From contig CM064683.1 in the NCBI GenBank assembly GCA_032717465.1, forward strand, positions 40,754,561 through 40,818,560: a DNA stretch of 64,000 bases. Direction: 5' to 3'. Position numbers and translations under genes: made by a program. The notes beneath the pieces are model-generated. The model was not told the DNA's origin. It worked only from the letters and a program-made list of their open reading frames with translations, and ran no database searches. Source of the DNA: Coenobita brevimanus. Taxonomy: Eukaryota > Arthropoda > Malacostraca > Decapoda > Coenobitidae. Position 1 is the first letter of the stretch, and the number at the start of each line of letters is the position of its first letter. Positions 1-16,635 of the stretch are shown here, one piece after another.

Positions 1-123
1 AGTTCAGCAAAGGGGAATGGTCAGGAACTAGTCCCGAGGGCTGATGAAACGGGAGCTCCAGCTCCCCCTGTCATCAGCTTTCCATCCACTTTGGAAGTAC
101 TCCCCTGCTCGACTGGTGCTACA
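1..123 (-). mobile_element. LINE-A 5' terminal fragment (5' UTR)
   Basis: This stretch matches 25878-25996 closely (shared features include GCTGATGAAACGGGAGCTC and a common end at GCTACA). At the second site it is the outer end of a minus-strand LINE-A copy, beyond its first coding sequence, so I read it as the 5' UTR of that family. The rest of this copy would lie before position 1. Because both copies stop at the same base, GCTACA probably marks the true 5' end of the element. It directly abuts a LINE-B 3' tail. Confidence 0.6.
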
Positions 124-297
124 ATATGGAGGCGTCTGGCTATAGATAGATAAATAGATAGATAGATAGACAGATAGATAGGTCGGTAGACAGATAGATA
201 GACAGATATAGAGATAGACAGATAGATGACAGACAGATAGATAGATTGATAGATAGACGGACAGACAGACAGATAGATAGATAGATAGATAGATGTC
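124..297 (+). repeat. LINE-B 3' tail grown into a GATA/GACA microsatellite
   Basis: The segment opens with GGCGTCTGGCTATAGATAG, the terminal sequence of LINE-B also seen at 22274-22295, and in variant form at 6985-7000 and 53362-53385. It then runs into about 150 bp of GATA with GACA and GGTC interruptions. The microsatellite is best explained as an expanded LINE-B tail. Confidence 0.75.
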
Positions 298-537
298 CAT
301 CTTCTCTTTCTGGGTGCTATCAGTCAACTGCTGGCGGATATTTTCATACTGGCCATAGCGATGGAATGTGTTATATGAAATAGTTGGCGTGACAGCAATA
401 TAGTGGTAGGTGGGGGCGCTCACCATCCACTCACTCGACGTAATGCTGCTCTCGGGTGACTGCCCTTTCCTTTCTTTCTTCCTTCTTTCCTTCCGTCTTC
501 TGTCTTTCTTTCCATCTCTTTCCTCTTCCTTCTGCCT

Positions 538-876
538 ATGGGTGTCTCTACACCAAGTGATAAGCCAAATGGCTTCCTGTATACCAGGAAACCATTTACT
601 ACGCTGGTTGGTAACCATATAACTAAATTATAGCGCCTGATGGTTTAGTGGGTAATTACGGCGCTCCAATCGGATTGAGCCGATGAAGGTTTATATCCAA
701 GGGGTGGTTGGGGTTTATTGCTCACGTAATGCCACTCAGGGATGAGTGAGGCTGGTCACTCTCATCTTAAATGTCAGGACCAACTTGCCTAGCCCCGGGC
801 TCCTACGCTTCTCATGGGGCAGCACAGGATTAGATGATGATGATGATGATGAAGATGGTGATGATGAAGATGGTAG
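538..876 (+). mobile_element. tRNA-related SINE, family 1, copy a
   Basis: A composite repeat. The 5' module (about 545-600) contains a short hairpin, TTCCTG-TATAC-CAGGAA. A second module starts at GCGCCTGATGG and has a box A-like TGGTTTAGTGGG and, about 50 bp later, a box B-like GGTTTATATCC. The 3' body contains GCCTAGCCCCGGGCTCCTACG and ends in a (GAT)n tail (832-876). Related copies lie at about 54590, 56645 and 57655. Split promoter boxes, short length, repeated occurrence and a simple-repeat tail together fit a Pol III SINE; I do not know the family name. Confidence 0.75.
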
Positions 877-948
877 CAACACCATTTCCTAAGCTATTAG
901 TTCTTCTTAATACACCTTATTCTCCTATGTTACATTAGTCCTTCCAAG

Positions 949-1041
949 ATCTTTTTTTTTTTAATGCAAGGAAGAAAGAACCAAGGCCAGGAGCTAGCAA
1001 ATTGTTCCCTCCAAGAAAAAACAAAAACAAAACAACAGCGA
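949..1041 (-). mobile_element. LINE-A 3' terminal fragment with poly(A)
   Basis: Read on the minus strand, this is the last ~90 bp of LINE-A (compare 27300-27392), ending in a poly(A) run that appears as T at 950-961. It is a strongly 5'-truncated insertion. The adjacent 1042-1400 contains no gene or repeat I recognise. Confidence 0.7.
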
Positions 1042-1400
1042 GCCAAGTTCATGAATAACGTACAAAATATCAAGCCGTATCCAAAAATAAATCGGTAAGG
1101 AAGAGGCGTTATGGAGCTTATGAGATCTATGGATGGCCAGGATGCAGTGCTGGCCAGGGAATGTGGACTAAGTTTTGGCCGTACTAGTGCATCATGCCAC
1201 AAGCCACCCTCGGTGTGGGGCAGAAATGTTGGCAAACTTTAGAACTTAAGCCCGTCTTTACGGTGTCGTCTTTTTCCCTGTAATCAGACGACCACGACAC
1301 GATATTGTAACCTTAAGTCTATATTAAACCCACCTAACTCGGCAACTCCTTCCTCTGGCAAAGAAAGCCGTCGAGATAGCAAGAACACAAGACAAAGGAA

Positions 1401-1500
1401 NNNNNNNNNNNNNNNNNNNNNNNNNNNNNNNNNNNNNNNNNNNNNNNNNNNNNNNNNNNNNNNNNNNNNNNNNNNNNNNNNNNNNNNNNNNNNNNNNNNN
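1401..1500. other. assembly gap (100 N)
   Basis: One hundred undetermined bases. The purine-rich repeat that follows may be why the assembly broke here. Confidence 1.
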
Positions 1501-2575
1501 GCAGGGGAAGACACAGAAGAAGGGGAAGTGAGGTTATACTGGAAAGGAGTGCAAATAACAGAGTCAGGGGAATGGAAGAAGTAATAATGTAATCACAGGA
1601 AGGAGAGAAAAATGCATCGTGGCAGTGGAGGAAATGAAAGCCCTACAGAGACATAGGGAGGGAAGGAGGCAGCAAAGGGAAGGAAAAACGGAGATAATAG
1701 AGGGAATAAAACAGTGGAGGTAAGAGGTGAAGTGGAAGGAGGCAAGAGAGGGAAAAGTGGAAGACGGCAGTACAAAAAAGATGGAAGCGAGGATGCATGA
1801 CAAGGAGTTAACAGGGCTGCAGTAGCGCCTACAGGGAGAAAAGAAGGCAGGCAGTGCAGCATGGAGAGAATGCAATGAGACAGCACAGGAAGAGAAGAAG
1901 GGTGATAATACAGTGAGAGAAGGAGTAAGGCAGTACCGTACGATTGAGAAAAAAGATGCAAGCATTACATGAAGTGAGTGAAGGTAAGCAGGTAGCAGTG
2001 AGAGAAGGAAAAACAGACAGTACAAGGGGAAGAAAGAGAGGCAGAACAGCAAGAGAAGGAGCTACTGGCAGCACAGCGAGAGAAGGAGCGAGGCAGTACA
2101 GAGAGCGAGAGAGAGTAGAAAGGATGAAGGATGCGAGAAAAGGGTAGGAAGGAGGAAAAGAGGGTATCAGAGGAAAGAAGTAAAAAGTAGAAGAAGGGAG
2201 GAATAAACTGCAAGAAAGGAAGGAAGGAGAAAATGGAAGGATGGGAAAGGCAGTGTAGGAAGGGAAAAAGTGAAAGTGGAAGTGAAGAGAAAAGCAGTTT
2301 AGGAAGGGAAGGAAGAAGACATTAAGAGAGGGAGGGAAGAAGTGTTGGAAGGGAAGAAAAGGGAATGTGGAGGGAGGAAGGGAACCGCTGCAGGAAGGAA
2401 AGGAAGAAACAGTCGATGGAGGGAGGGAAGACGAATAAGAAGGGACAGAGTGGAAGGAAAGAGGAAACCAGTGTAGGAAGGGTAGGAGGAAGGCAGTAGC
2501 TGGAGAGAGGGAAGCAGTGGAGGAAGTGGTTGGTGGTGGTAATGAAGAAAGTGGTAATACATCTGGACAGTATTT
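1501..2575. repeat. purine-rich degenerate repeat field
   Basis: About 1 kb of almost pure A/G on the + strand built from AGGAAGG, GAGAGAAGGAG and GGCAGT motifs, with local quasi-periodicity but no sharp unit. Reading frames here are low-complexity Ser/Pro/Leu/Phe strings without domain character. From 2576 to 3013 I see only AT-rich unique-looking sequence. Confidence 0.7.
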
Positions 2576-3009
2576 CATAAGGAGGCAGTTTCAAATCCTA
2601 GCTGTATTATTCAAGAGATTGAAAAGTTATTTTTGATTCCAGTGTATTCACTTCAGCAAAACAGTTTCTGTTTATCCGTCTTCCTATTCTCTCATTGTGT
2701 TACCTTTCATTCCTTCCCTCACCACTTTAGTTTTTCCTTTCCTTTCTTATATTCTCTCCTTCGTTACTGATTTCACTTTTGTTTTACATGTTTCCCATCC
2801 CCAGCTCCTAAGATTTCCTTATTCTTTCCTCCATTCCTCTTACATCCTTTTTCATGGTCCTCACATTTTACATTACTATTACCAATTATAACTACAGTAT
2901 CAGCATAGCCTTCAAAGTTAGTTTGTGATTATCATTGACAACACTGACATAACCAGGAATGTTAGGTGTTAGTGACAGTTAGTGGCGTGTAAGAGTTGTT
3001 GGACACTCC

Positions 3010-3013
<4 letters not shown>

Positions 3014-3083
<70 letters not shown>
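3014..3083. repeat. (TG)n microsatellite
   Basis: About 35 uninterrupted TG units. About 65 bp downstream (3148-3170) is TTAACCTTTTCAGCCCAATGAC, one end of the MITE seen at 51459-51628, without a recognisable partner end. Confidence 0.95.
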
Positions 3084-3084
<1 letters not shown>

Positions 3085-3309
3085 TGTAATCCTTGAATGA
3101 TGTTGCGGTAGTAACACATGAATCTATTGGACCAGTAGCAATTCAGCTTAACCTTTTCAGCCCAATGACTTATTATAAACTTTATTTTTATATACACATG
3201 ATGATATTCATGTTATCAGACACTCTTTCCTTTGGGGAGGTCCAAGTAACCCTTTTATTAAGAATGAAAAGAAGAGCTTTCCTAAGTAATGTTATCCAAG
3301 AGTATAAAT

Positions 3310-3655
3310 AAAATACTCTCTGCTCTTGCCCACAGGAAAGAGGGAAGGGCTGGAGGCAGGGAGCTCTGTGGGGAGCATTGCGGAGGCAGGGTGGTGGGTA
3401 AGGGAGCAGTGCAGAGGCAGGGTGCTGGGTGGAGGAACAGGGAAGACGCAGGGTGCTGGGTGCTGGGTGTAGAACAGGGCAGAGGCTGGGTGCAGGGTGG
3501 TGGAACAGGGCAGAGACAGGGTGCTGGGTGGGGGAACAGGCAAGAGGTAGGGTGCTGGGTTTGGGAACAGGGAAGAGGCAGGGTGCTGGGTGGGGGAACA
3601 GGGCAGAGACAGGGTGCCGGGTGAAGGAGCAGGGCAGGGGCATGGTGATGGGGAA
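3310..3655 (+). repeat. 31-bp-type minisatellite, diverged locus
   Basis: About ten diverged units built around GCAGGGTGCTGGGTGGGGGA. It is preceded by TTGCCCACAGGAAAGAGG and a GGAGGCAGGGAGCTCTGTG stretch that is also found, nearly identical, just before the long array at 7018-7875. Units here vary (GGAAGACGCAGG, GGCAGAGACAGG), so this locus looks older or less homogenised. Confidence 0.85.
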
Positions 3656-3696
3656 GCTAATCATCCAGTCTCTTAGTGTAGTTGCACTCTATTTTG

Positions 3697-3800
3697 GGTA
3701 ATTCTACACTGAGTGACAAGCCTAATGACTTCCTGCTAATCAGGAAATCATTTATTAATTTGGGTGTTAATCTTATAATCAACCAACACGACTTCCCTAG
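3697..3800 (+). mobile_element. SINE family 1 5' module, isolated
   Basis: TCTACACTGAGTGACAAGCC and the hairpin TTCCTG-CTAAT-CAGGAA match the 5' modules at about 545 and 57662. The box A/box B part that follows in the complete copies is missing; LINE-B copy 1 follows instead. It is either a truncated SINE or a module shared with the LINE-B leader. Confidence 0.5.
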
Positions 3801-3879
3801 GTGCGAACAAGTGGGTTGGCTGAGAGTTAATGCCCGTCCCATGAAATCAACTAACTACACATGCAAACCATAAGCCTCG

Positions 3880-4212
3880 GTGACAACCAAGGATAGAACA
3901 AGGGCCATGGTATGGACTACAACATGGAATGCAAAGGGTGCGAATGACGAGATGAAAGAGAGAGGCTATCCAGGTGCTTGATGGTGCAAAAGAGGACATA
4001 TGTGGATCAACAGAGACTAAATGGTGAAGGGAGAGTGTGAGAGAATGGGAGTATGGATGGGGTCTATGCGCAGCAGTAGGTGAGAATGAGAGGGTCAAAG
4101 AAAGTGTATGTATTGTTGTGTGCAAGAGATGGCAGGAGAATATAAGTGAGTATGGTTCACTTGGTTAGAGGATTGTGTGGGTAACATTAAAAGAGGGGAT
4201 AGAAACGTGAGC

Positions 4213-4288
<76 letters not shown>

Positions 4289-7000
4289 AAACTCAAGATG
4301 GTGCCTCCAGAGAGAAAGAAAAGTTCTGGGCAAATGTGGAAGCGTGCATAGAAAAGTTTGAGAGGAATGAGAGGGTGTTTTTGATTGGAGATATGAAGGA
4401 AAAGTAGGGAATGTGAAGGTGGATGGAGTAGTTGGTGAGTGGGGAGTGCCTGCAGAGGTGGATGAGAATGGCAGTGCTGTAGTGGACATTTGTGTGGAGA
4501 GGAGGTTGGTGACAGTCAATACCCTCATTAGGCATAAAATAATCCACAGGTATACATGGCAAGTGATGAGAAGGGTGGGTAGTGAACCGAATGAACAGGA
4601 GGCAACGACTGATTATGTGTGTGTGGATGACAGAATGAGAAGGTGTGTAGTGGATGCAAGAGCATACAGAGGTTAAGGGAGTAGACTGTCACCAGCACGG
4701 TGGTGGTGAAAGTCAAGGTTCAAATGCAACGGAGAATTAGAAGGAGAGAAGGAAAGGAGGAAGTAGTCCAGGCAAAGAGGGCAGAAAGGTTAAAAGAGGA
4801 TGGAATTAAAGCAGAATATAAGAGAGCAGTGGAGGAGAGGCTTGGCATATATGATTTGTAGCTAATGGACGAGGTGGAAGGTGTTTGCAAGAGTTTAACA
4901 GAAGATATTTGTGCAGGATGTGAGGTGGTGTGTGAGGTGAAGAGAAGACAAAAGGTGGTGGACGGAAAAGCATGGTAGAATGAACAGATGAGATAAGCTG
5001 TGGCGCAAAAGAACAAAGCATATAGTGAGTGGATGGGAAGCAAATGGATAGAGAAAGTTGAGAGATGGAAGAAAGTTATATGTAGAAAGGAAGAGAGAGA
5101 TGTAAAGATTAGTAAGACAGAGTAGGAAGAGAATGCATGAAGAATTTGGAAGAAATTCGATTGTAAATTAAAGGGAATGTAAGATAATGTTCCGGAAGGA
5201 GGTAAAGAGAGTCAGACAGGGTAATGAAGAAGTTAGTAGAGGAGTGAATGATAAAAATGGTAGATTGGTTGTGGAGAAGGGAGAAAAAGTGAGCAGATGG
5301 AGAAAATACTTTCAGGAACTGTTATACATAAAGAACGAAAGTAATGGGAGTATAAGTGGCTGGAGAATGGCTGGAAAAAGGAGGGAGGTGAGAGGAGAGG
5401 AAGAAATCAGTAGGATGGAAGCGGTGGAAACAATGAAGATTGACAAAATAGGGAAAGCCCCAGAAACCGATGGAGTGTGTGGTGAATTGCTAAAGCATGG
5501 GGGAGAGAGTGTAGTAGAATGGATATGGACGACGAGGAGATTAGCCTGGGAGGAAGGTAGAGTCCCGAAATATTGGCCTGGGAGGAAGGTAGAGTCCCGA
5601 AATATTGGCCTGGGAGGGAGGAAGATCCGGAAATATTGGATGTCAGGTATAATTATGCCCCTTGCACAAAGGAAAAGGGGAAAAAGAAGTGTGTGTTAAT
5701 CATAAGGGCATTTGTCTTCTTAGTGTAATAGGAAAAGTCTGTGGTAGGATACTTATTGACAGAGTTGGGGAAATAACAGAGGAATTACTTGGAGAAGAAA
5801 TGGGAGGTTTTAGGAAGGGAAGACGTTGTGTAGATCAGATGTTCATTCTCATGTCTTTACTGGAAAAGTTTCTAGAGAAGGGAAAGAAATTTTATGCAGC
5901 CTTCACGGATTTGGATAAAACATGTGAGAGACTGGATACACAAGGGAAATGGAAAATATTAAGAATATATGGAGTAACTGGGAAATTGCTGAATGCCGTG
6001 AAGACTACGTACGATTGTGCTAAGCCCGCAATGTATGTGGATAGTGAGCTGAGTGAATTTTTTTATCTGAACGTTTGATTGTAACAGGGATGTGTCCTGT
6101 CTCCATGGTTTATTAACCTGTATATGAATGGCGTTATAAAAGAGGTACAAGTTAGGGCATTGGATATTGGAGTGGCCCTAATGAGAGAGGGCAGAGTTGG
6201 AAAACTTCCTGTATTATTGTTTTGCAGATAATACTATACTGTTATGCGACGACGAAGGGGAACTGCAAGGTTTGGTGAATAAGTTGGGGAGAGAGTCTAA
6301 GAAACGCAATCAAACGTTGACTGTAGGGAGGAGTAAAGTTATGGTCTTAGAGAGAAATGAAGTCAGTGAATGTACAGTGAGGTGGGGTGAATAGGAAATC
6401 GAAAATGTGAGTACATTAAGTACTTGTACAGTACGAAGGGTAAGGACTGAAGTTTGGAGGGTGAAGTGGTTGAAGAGGTGCAACAAGGAAGGAAGGTTTC
6501 TGGCTCTTTGAAAGCAGTGATAAGAAATTGAGAAGTGATCAATGAATTATAAAGGTATTGTGATAGCAATTCAAATGTATGGAAGTGAAGCTTGGACATT
6601 GTTAGAGGGACGCAAGTCAAGAATGACAGCAGTGGAAAAGAGTTATTTGAGTGGAGCATGTGGAGTTGTATGGAGAGACAGATTGATAAATGAGGAAGTG
6701 AAGGAGCGTTGTGGCGTGGATATGGATGCGATACAAAGCGTTAGGAGAAATACACTGAGGTAGTTTGGCCATGTGGAAAGGATGGAAAGCGAGAGATTAA
6801 CGAGGAGAGTGTATGTGAGTGAGGAGGAGGGGGGAGAGGCAGGGGGAGGCTGAGGATGAGATGGAGGGATGAAGTGAAAAGGTATGTGAGAGACGGGTGT
6901 GTGACATGGGGGAGAGGGCAATAAAATGGTGGGATACAGAGCTATAGGAGGCGATTTGTTTGCGGCTAACCCTTACAAAATAAAGGCGTCAGGCATTAGA
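3880..7000 (+). mobile_element. LINE-B copy 1, APE-type non-LTR retrotransposon, decayed
   Basis: Remnant of a LINE with an endonuclease followed by reverse transcriptase. Endonuclease pieces include TWNAKGAND, DICGSTETKW and FLIGDM (3925-4400). The RT part is spread over several frames: GKVCGRILIDRVGEI, MGGFRKGRRCVDQMF, AAFTDLDK (motif A region), QGCVLSPWFINLYM (motif B) and LLFADNTILL (motif C). C-terminal MYGSEAWTLL and FGHVERM are typical of this LINE type. Motif C reads FADN rather than FADD and many stops and frameshifts interrupt the frame, so it is dead. A 32-bp segment is triplicated at about 5550-5640, and a (TG)n tract sits inside the endonuclease. The 3' end is ATAAAGGCGTC followed by a short GATA/AATA tail. 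Clade not determined. Confidence 0.85.
4219..4288. repeat. (TG)n microsatellite inside LINE-B endonuclease frame
   Basis: About 35 TG units at the place where copy 2 (about 16845-16865) has only ATTATGTGTGTATATGCACC, which encodes the CVYAP part of the endonuclease. The tract seems to have grown from that codon run. Confidence 0.9.
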
Positions 7001-7017
7001 TAGATAAATAAATAAAA

Positions 7018-7875
7018 TGTCCTCTTCCCTTGCCCACAGGAAAGAGGTAAGGCCTGGAGGCAGGGAGCTCTGTGAGAATTAGTGCACAGAGCTGGTGGAG
7101 GAACAGGGCAGAGGTAGGGTGCTGGGCAGGGCAGAAGGGCAGAGACACTGTGCTGGGGTGCTTGGGAGGAACAGGGCAACAGGCCAGGCAGAGGGCAGGC
7201 ATGCTGGGTGGGGGAACAGGGCAGAGGCAGGGTGCTGGGTGGGGGAACAGGGCAGAGGCAGTGCTGGGTGGGGTAACTGGGCAGAGGCAGGGTGCTGGGT
7301 GGGGGAACAAGGGCAGAGGCAGGGTGCTGGGTGGGGGAACAGGGCAGAGGCAGGGTGCTGGGTGGGGGAACAGGGCAGAGGCAGGGTGCTGGGTGGGGGA
7401 ACAGGGCAGAGGCAGGGTGCTGGGTGGGGGAACAGGGCAGAGGCAGGGTGCTGGGTGGGGGAACAGGGCAGAGGCAGGGTGCTGGGTGGGGGAACAGGGC
7501 AGAGGCAGGGTGCTGGGTGGGGGAACAGGGCAGAGGCAGGGTGCTGGGTGGGGGAACAGGGCAGAGGCAGGGTGCTGGGTGGGGGAACAGGGCAGAGGCA
7601 GGGTGCTGGGTGGGGGAACAGGGCAGAGGCAGGGTGCTGGGTGGGGGAACAGGGCAGAGGCAGGGTGCTGGGTGGGGGAACAGGGCAGAGGCAGGGTGCT
7701 GGGTGGGGGAACAGGGCAGAGGCAGGGTGCTGGGTGGGGGAACAGGGCAGAGGCAGGGTGCTGGGTGGGGGAACAGGGCAGAGGCAGGGTGCTGGTTGGG
7801 GGAACAGGACAGAGGCAGGGTGCTGGTTGGGAAACAGGGCAGAGGCAGGGTGCTGGGTGGGGGAACAGGTGAGGA
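7018..7875 (+). repeat. 31-bp minisatellite, homogenised array
   Basis: About 22 units of 31 bp, GGGCAGAGGCAGGGTGCTGG then GTGGGGGAACA, nearly identical from 7300 to 7790. Degenerate units lie at both ends. Since 31 is not a multiple of three, each reading frame cycles through all three phases; the unit contains no stop in any phase, so long Pro/Gly/Cys-rich open frames appear on both strands. These are not genes. The array begins right after the LINE-B copy 1 tail. Confidence 0.95.
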
Positions 7876-7942
7876 CAAGGTACATATTTACACACGAGTG
7901 TATACATGAGCACCACATTACTAGTCCATGAAGCAACACAAT

Positions 7943-8016
7943 TCTCTCTCTCTCTCTCTCTCTCTCTGACATATACATTGACACAGACTCAAGCAGACAC
8001 TGACTCCCACACATAC

Positions 8017-8050
<34 letters not shown>

Positions 8051-8096
8051 ATATACATTGACACAGACTCAAGCAGACACTGACTCCCACACATAC

Positions 8097-8132
<36 letters not shown>

Positions 8133-8192
8133 ATATACATTGACACAGACTCAAGCAGACACTGACTCCCACACAAACTCACACATACACAC

Positions 8193-8236
<44 letters not shown>

Positions 8237-8296
8237 ATATACATTGACACAGACTCAAGCAGACACTGACTCCCACACAAACTCACACATACACAC

Positions 8297-8340
<44 letters not shown>

Positions 8341-8464
8341 ATATACATTGACACAGACTCAAGCAGACACTGACTCCCACACATACACCCTCTCTCTCTC
8401 TCTCTCTCTCTCTCTGACATATACATTGACACAGACTCAAGCAGACACTGACTCCCACACATAC

Positions 8465-8500
<36 letters not shown>

Positions 8501-8546
8501 ATATACATTGACACAGACTCAAGCAGACACTGACTCCTACACATAC

Positions 8547-8582
<36 letters not shown>

Positions 8583-8723
8583 ATATACATTGACACAGAC
8601 TCAAGCAGACACTGACTCCTACACAAACTCACACATACACACATACTCTCTCTCTCTCTCTCTCTCTCTCTGACATATACATTGACACAGACTCAAGCAG
8701 ACACTGACTCCTACACAAACTCA

Positions 8724-8767
<44 letters not shown>
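7943..8767. repeat. compound minisatellite: unique motif alternating with (TC)n
   Basis: Nine repeats of a module beginning GACATATACATTGACACAG and continuing through ACTCAAGCAGACACTGACTC, each separated by a (TC)n tract of differing length. Two module lengths occur: a short one ending ACACATACACC, and a longer one with an extra AAACTCACACATACACAC insert. The copies begin at about 7968, 8048, 8131, 8234, 8338, 8417, 8499, 8580 and 8672. Confidence 0.95.
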
Positions 8768-13697
<4,930 letters not shown>

Positions 13698-13761
13698 ATC
13701 ACCCGCTGATGCAGCCATCCAACAACCCCGACAAATAAACACAAACACAGAGCCACTAAGC

Positions 13762-14210
<449 letters not shown>

Positions 14211-14400
14211 CAAACATAGGTATACACACATGCATAAAAACCACACACTTTTTTGTTTTTTGTTCTTTTTTTTACCAGCAGCTGTTTTTGTCTCGTGTAA
14301 TTGTCCTCTCGTATTATAATTTCTCACATGACATATTACTTGTCAAAATTTACATAGCATAATGAAAATGGGAAGCATTCATCTTCTGGGTAGTGGTAAG

Positions 14401-14403
<3 letters not shown>

Positions 14404-14455
<52 letters not shown>
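14404..14455. repeat. (GA)n microsatellite
   Basis: About 25 uninterrupted GA units, followed by A/G-rich DNA leading into the 35-bp minisatellite. Confidence 0.95.
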
Positions 14456-14456
<1 letters not shown>

Positions 14457-14616
14457 GAATAGAATAGGAATAGCGAGAGGAAATGGGACTGGGATAAATA
14501 CAAGAGAAAGTGGGAAAGGGAGTGTGAGTTTCATTTAGAGCTAAATAGAATGGGAGTGTGTGTGGTACCAGCATAATTAGTTGCAATGGGAGTATGAGCA
14601 GTTATGGTTGAAAGAG

Positions 14617-15500
14617 TGGGAATGACACTGTGAGTGGTAATGGTAGTGGAGAGTGAATGACAGTGTGAGTGGTAATGGTAGGGGATAGGGCATGGCAGTG
14701 TGAGTGGTAATGGTAGGAAAGAAAGAATGGCAGTGTGAGCGGTAATGGTAGAGGAGAAGGAATGGCAGTGTGAGTGGTAATGGTAGGGGAGAGGGCATGG
14801 CAGTGTGAGTGGTAATGGTACTGGAGAGGGCATGGCAGTGTGAGTGGTAATGGCAGGGAAGAAAGAATGGCAGTGTGAGCGGTAATGGTAGAGGAGAAGG
14901 AATGGCAGTGTGAGTGGTAATGGTAGGGGAGAGGGCATGGCAGTGTGAGTGGTAATGGTAGGGGAGAGGGCATGGCAGTGTGAGTGGTAATGGTAGGGGA
15001 GAGGGAATGGTCGTGTAACTGGTAATGGTAGGGGAGAGGGCATGGCAGTGTGAGTGGTAATGGTAGGGGAGAGGGCATGGCAGTGTGAGTGGTAATGGTA
15101 GGGGAGAGGGCATGGCAGTGTGAGTGGTAATGGTACTGGAGAGGGCATGGCAGTGTGAGTGGTAATGGTAGGGGAGAGGGCATGGCAGTGTGAGTGGTAA
15201 TGGTAGGGGAGAGGGCATGGCAGTGTGAGTGGTAATGGTAGGGGAGAGGGCATGGCAGTGTGAGTGGTAATGGTAGGGGAGAGGGCATGGCAGTGTGAGT
15301 GGTAATGGTAGGGGAGAGGGCATGGCAGTGTGAGTGGTAATGGTAGGGGAGAGGGCATGGCAGTGTGAGTGGTAATGGTAGGGGAGAGGGCATGGCAGTG
15401 TGAGTGGTAATGGTAGGGGAGAGGGCATGGCAGTGTGAGTGGTAATGGTAGGGGAGAGGGCATGGCAGTGTGAGTGGTAATATGATGTGAGTGGTAATGG
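14617..15500. repeat. 35-bp minisatellite
   Basis: About 24 units of GGCAGTGTGAGTGGTAATGG then TAGGGGAGAGGGCAT. Units from about 15021 to 15470 are almost uniform; those at 14620-14960 vary (GGAAAGAAAGAAT, GAGGAGAAGGAAT, CTGGAGAGGGCAT). The minus strand is open for over 700 codons through this array and the purine-rich block beyond, but the product is a Thr/His/Pro/Leu repeat whose frame depends only on absence of stops. I do not consider it a gene. Confidence 0.95.
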
Positions 15501-15544
15501 GAGAGTGTGTGGTAATGGTAGAACAAGTGAGAATGGGAGTGTGT

Positions 15545-15798
15545 GTGTGTCACAGAGGTGATAATAAGAGGGAACGAGCAAAGGTGAACGAGAGAGGAGG
15601 ACGTAATAGAAATGGGAAAGAGGGAGTAAGTGTAATTGTAAGTGGAGGAGCCGTTGAGTGAGAACATTGAGGCACGGAAGGAGAGGAAGAGGGAGAGAGT
15701 AAAAGCGACAGGACGAGGTAGAGGAAGCAGAGGTTGGCGAGAAGAGAGAAGGTGAAAGAAAATGAATGACAGAGACAGTGATAGACAAAAGAAAGTCG

Positions 15799-15835
<37 letters not shown>

Positions 15836-16584
15836 ACAAGGAACTGAAAAAGAAGCAACGGAGGTAGCATAGAGGGATAAACGAAGAGGGAACAGGAGAG
15901 CAAGAGGGAAAGGGAGAAAGTGGAAAGATATACGAGTAAAGGGAGACCTTTGAGGTGAGATAAAGGGGCAGAAAGAGACGGAGAAGGAGAAAATGTCAAA
16001 TAAAGTGGGAAAAAGAGGGAGAGGAGAAGAAGAGACAGAAAGAGCTGGAAAAAGGCAAAGGTAGGAGGAGACAGATATATAGAGAGAGAATGAGAGGAAC
16101 AGAAAAAGAGAGGAGGGGGAGAGGAAGCGTGAGAGAGCATAAAAGAGGTGTGGGAGAGTGAGGGGGAATATGAAAGGGAGTGTGAGTTTGAGAGGGCGTA
16201 GCAGAGAGGCGGATTGAGAGGAAATAGGAGAGGGAGAGGCGCAGTGAGAGGGAGAAGCAAAGGGAGAGACAGTGAGAAGGAGTAGCAGCAGGAGAGGCAG
16301 AATGAATGGGATTTCGAGAGGGAAAGGCACAACGAGATGGGATAGGAGAGGGAGAGGAAGAGTGACATGGAATAGGAGAGAGAGACAGAAGATGAGATGG
16401 ACAAGAAGAGGGAGAGGCAGAGTGAGAGGGAGTAACAGAGGGAAGGGCACAATGAGATGGAACAGCAGAGGGTGAGGCAGGGTGAAATGGAACAGGAGAG
16501 GCAAAGGCAAAGAGAGATGGACTAGGAGAGGGAGAGGCAGAGTAAGAGGGAGTAGGTGGGGGAGAGGCAGTCTAAAATGGAATA

Positions 16585-16630
<46 letters not shown>
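15545..16630. repeat. purine-rich field with (GA)n tracts and GAGAGGGAGAGGCA-type degenerate repeat
   Basis: About 1.1 kb of A/G-rich DNA with (GA)n at 15803-15833 and 16589-16630 and, between 16200 and 16570, degenerate units such as AGAGGGAGAGGCAGAGTGAG. The second (GA)n directly abuts LINE-B copy 2. Confidence 0.85.

Positions 16631-16635
<5 letters not shown>

Noticed and set aside
930..1235. Minus-strand frame of 101 codons
   Set aside because: It overlaps the LINE-A 3' UTR fragment and unrelated flanking DNA; no domain.
6973..8014. Long Pro/Cys/Gly-rich open frames on both strands, up to about 310 codons
   Set aside because: They are translations of a 31-bp minisatellite that lacks stops in every phase; no start, splice or domain evidence.
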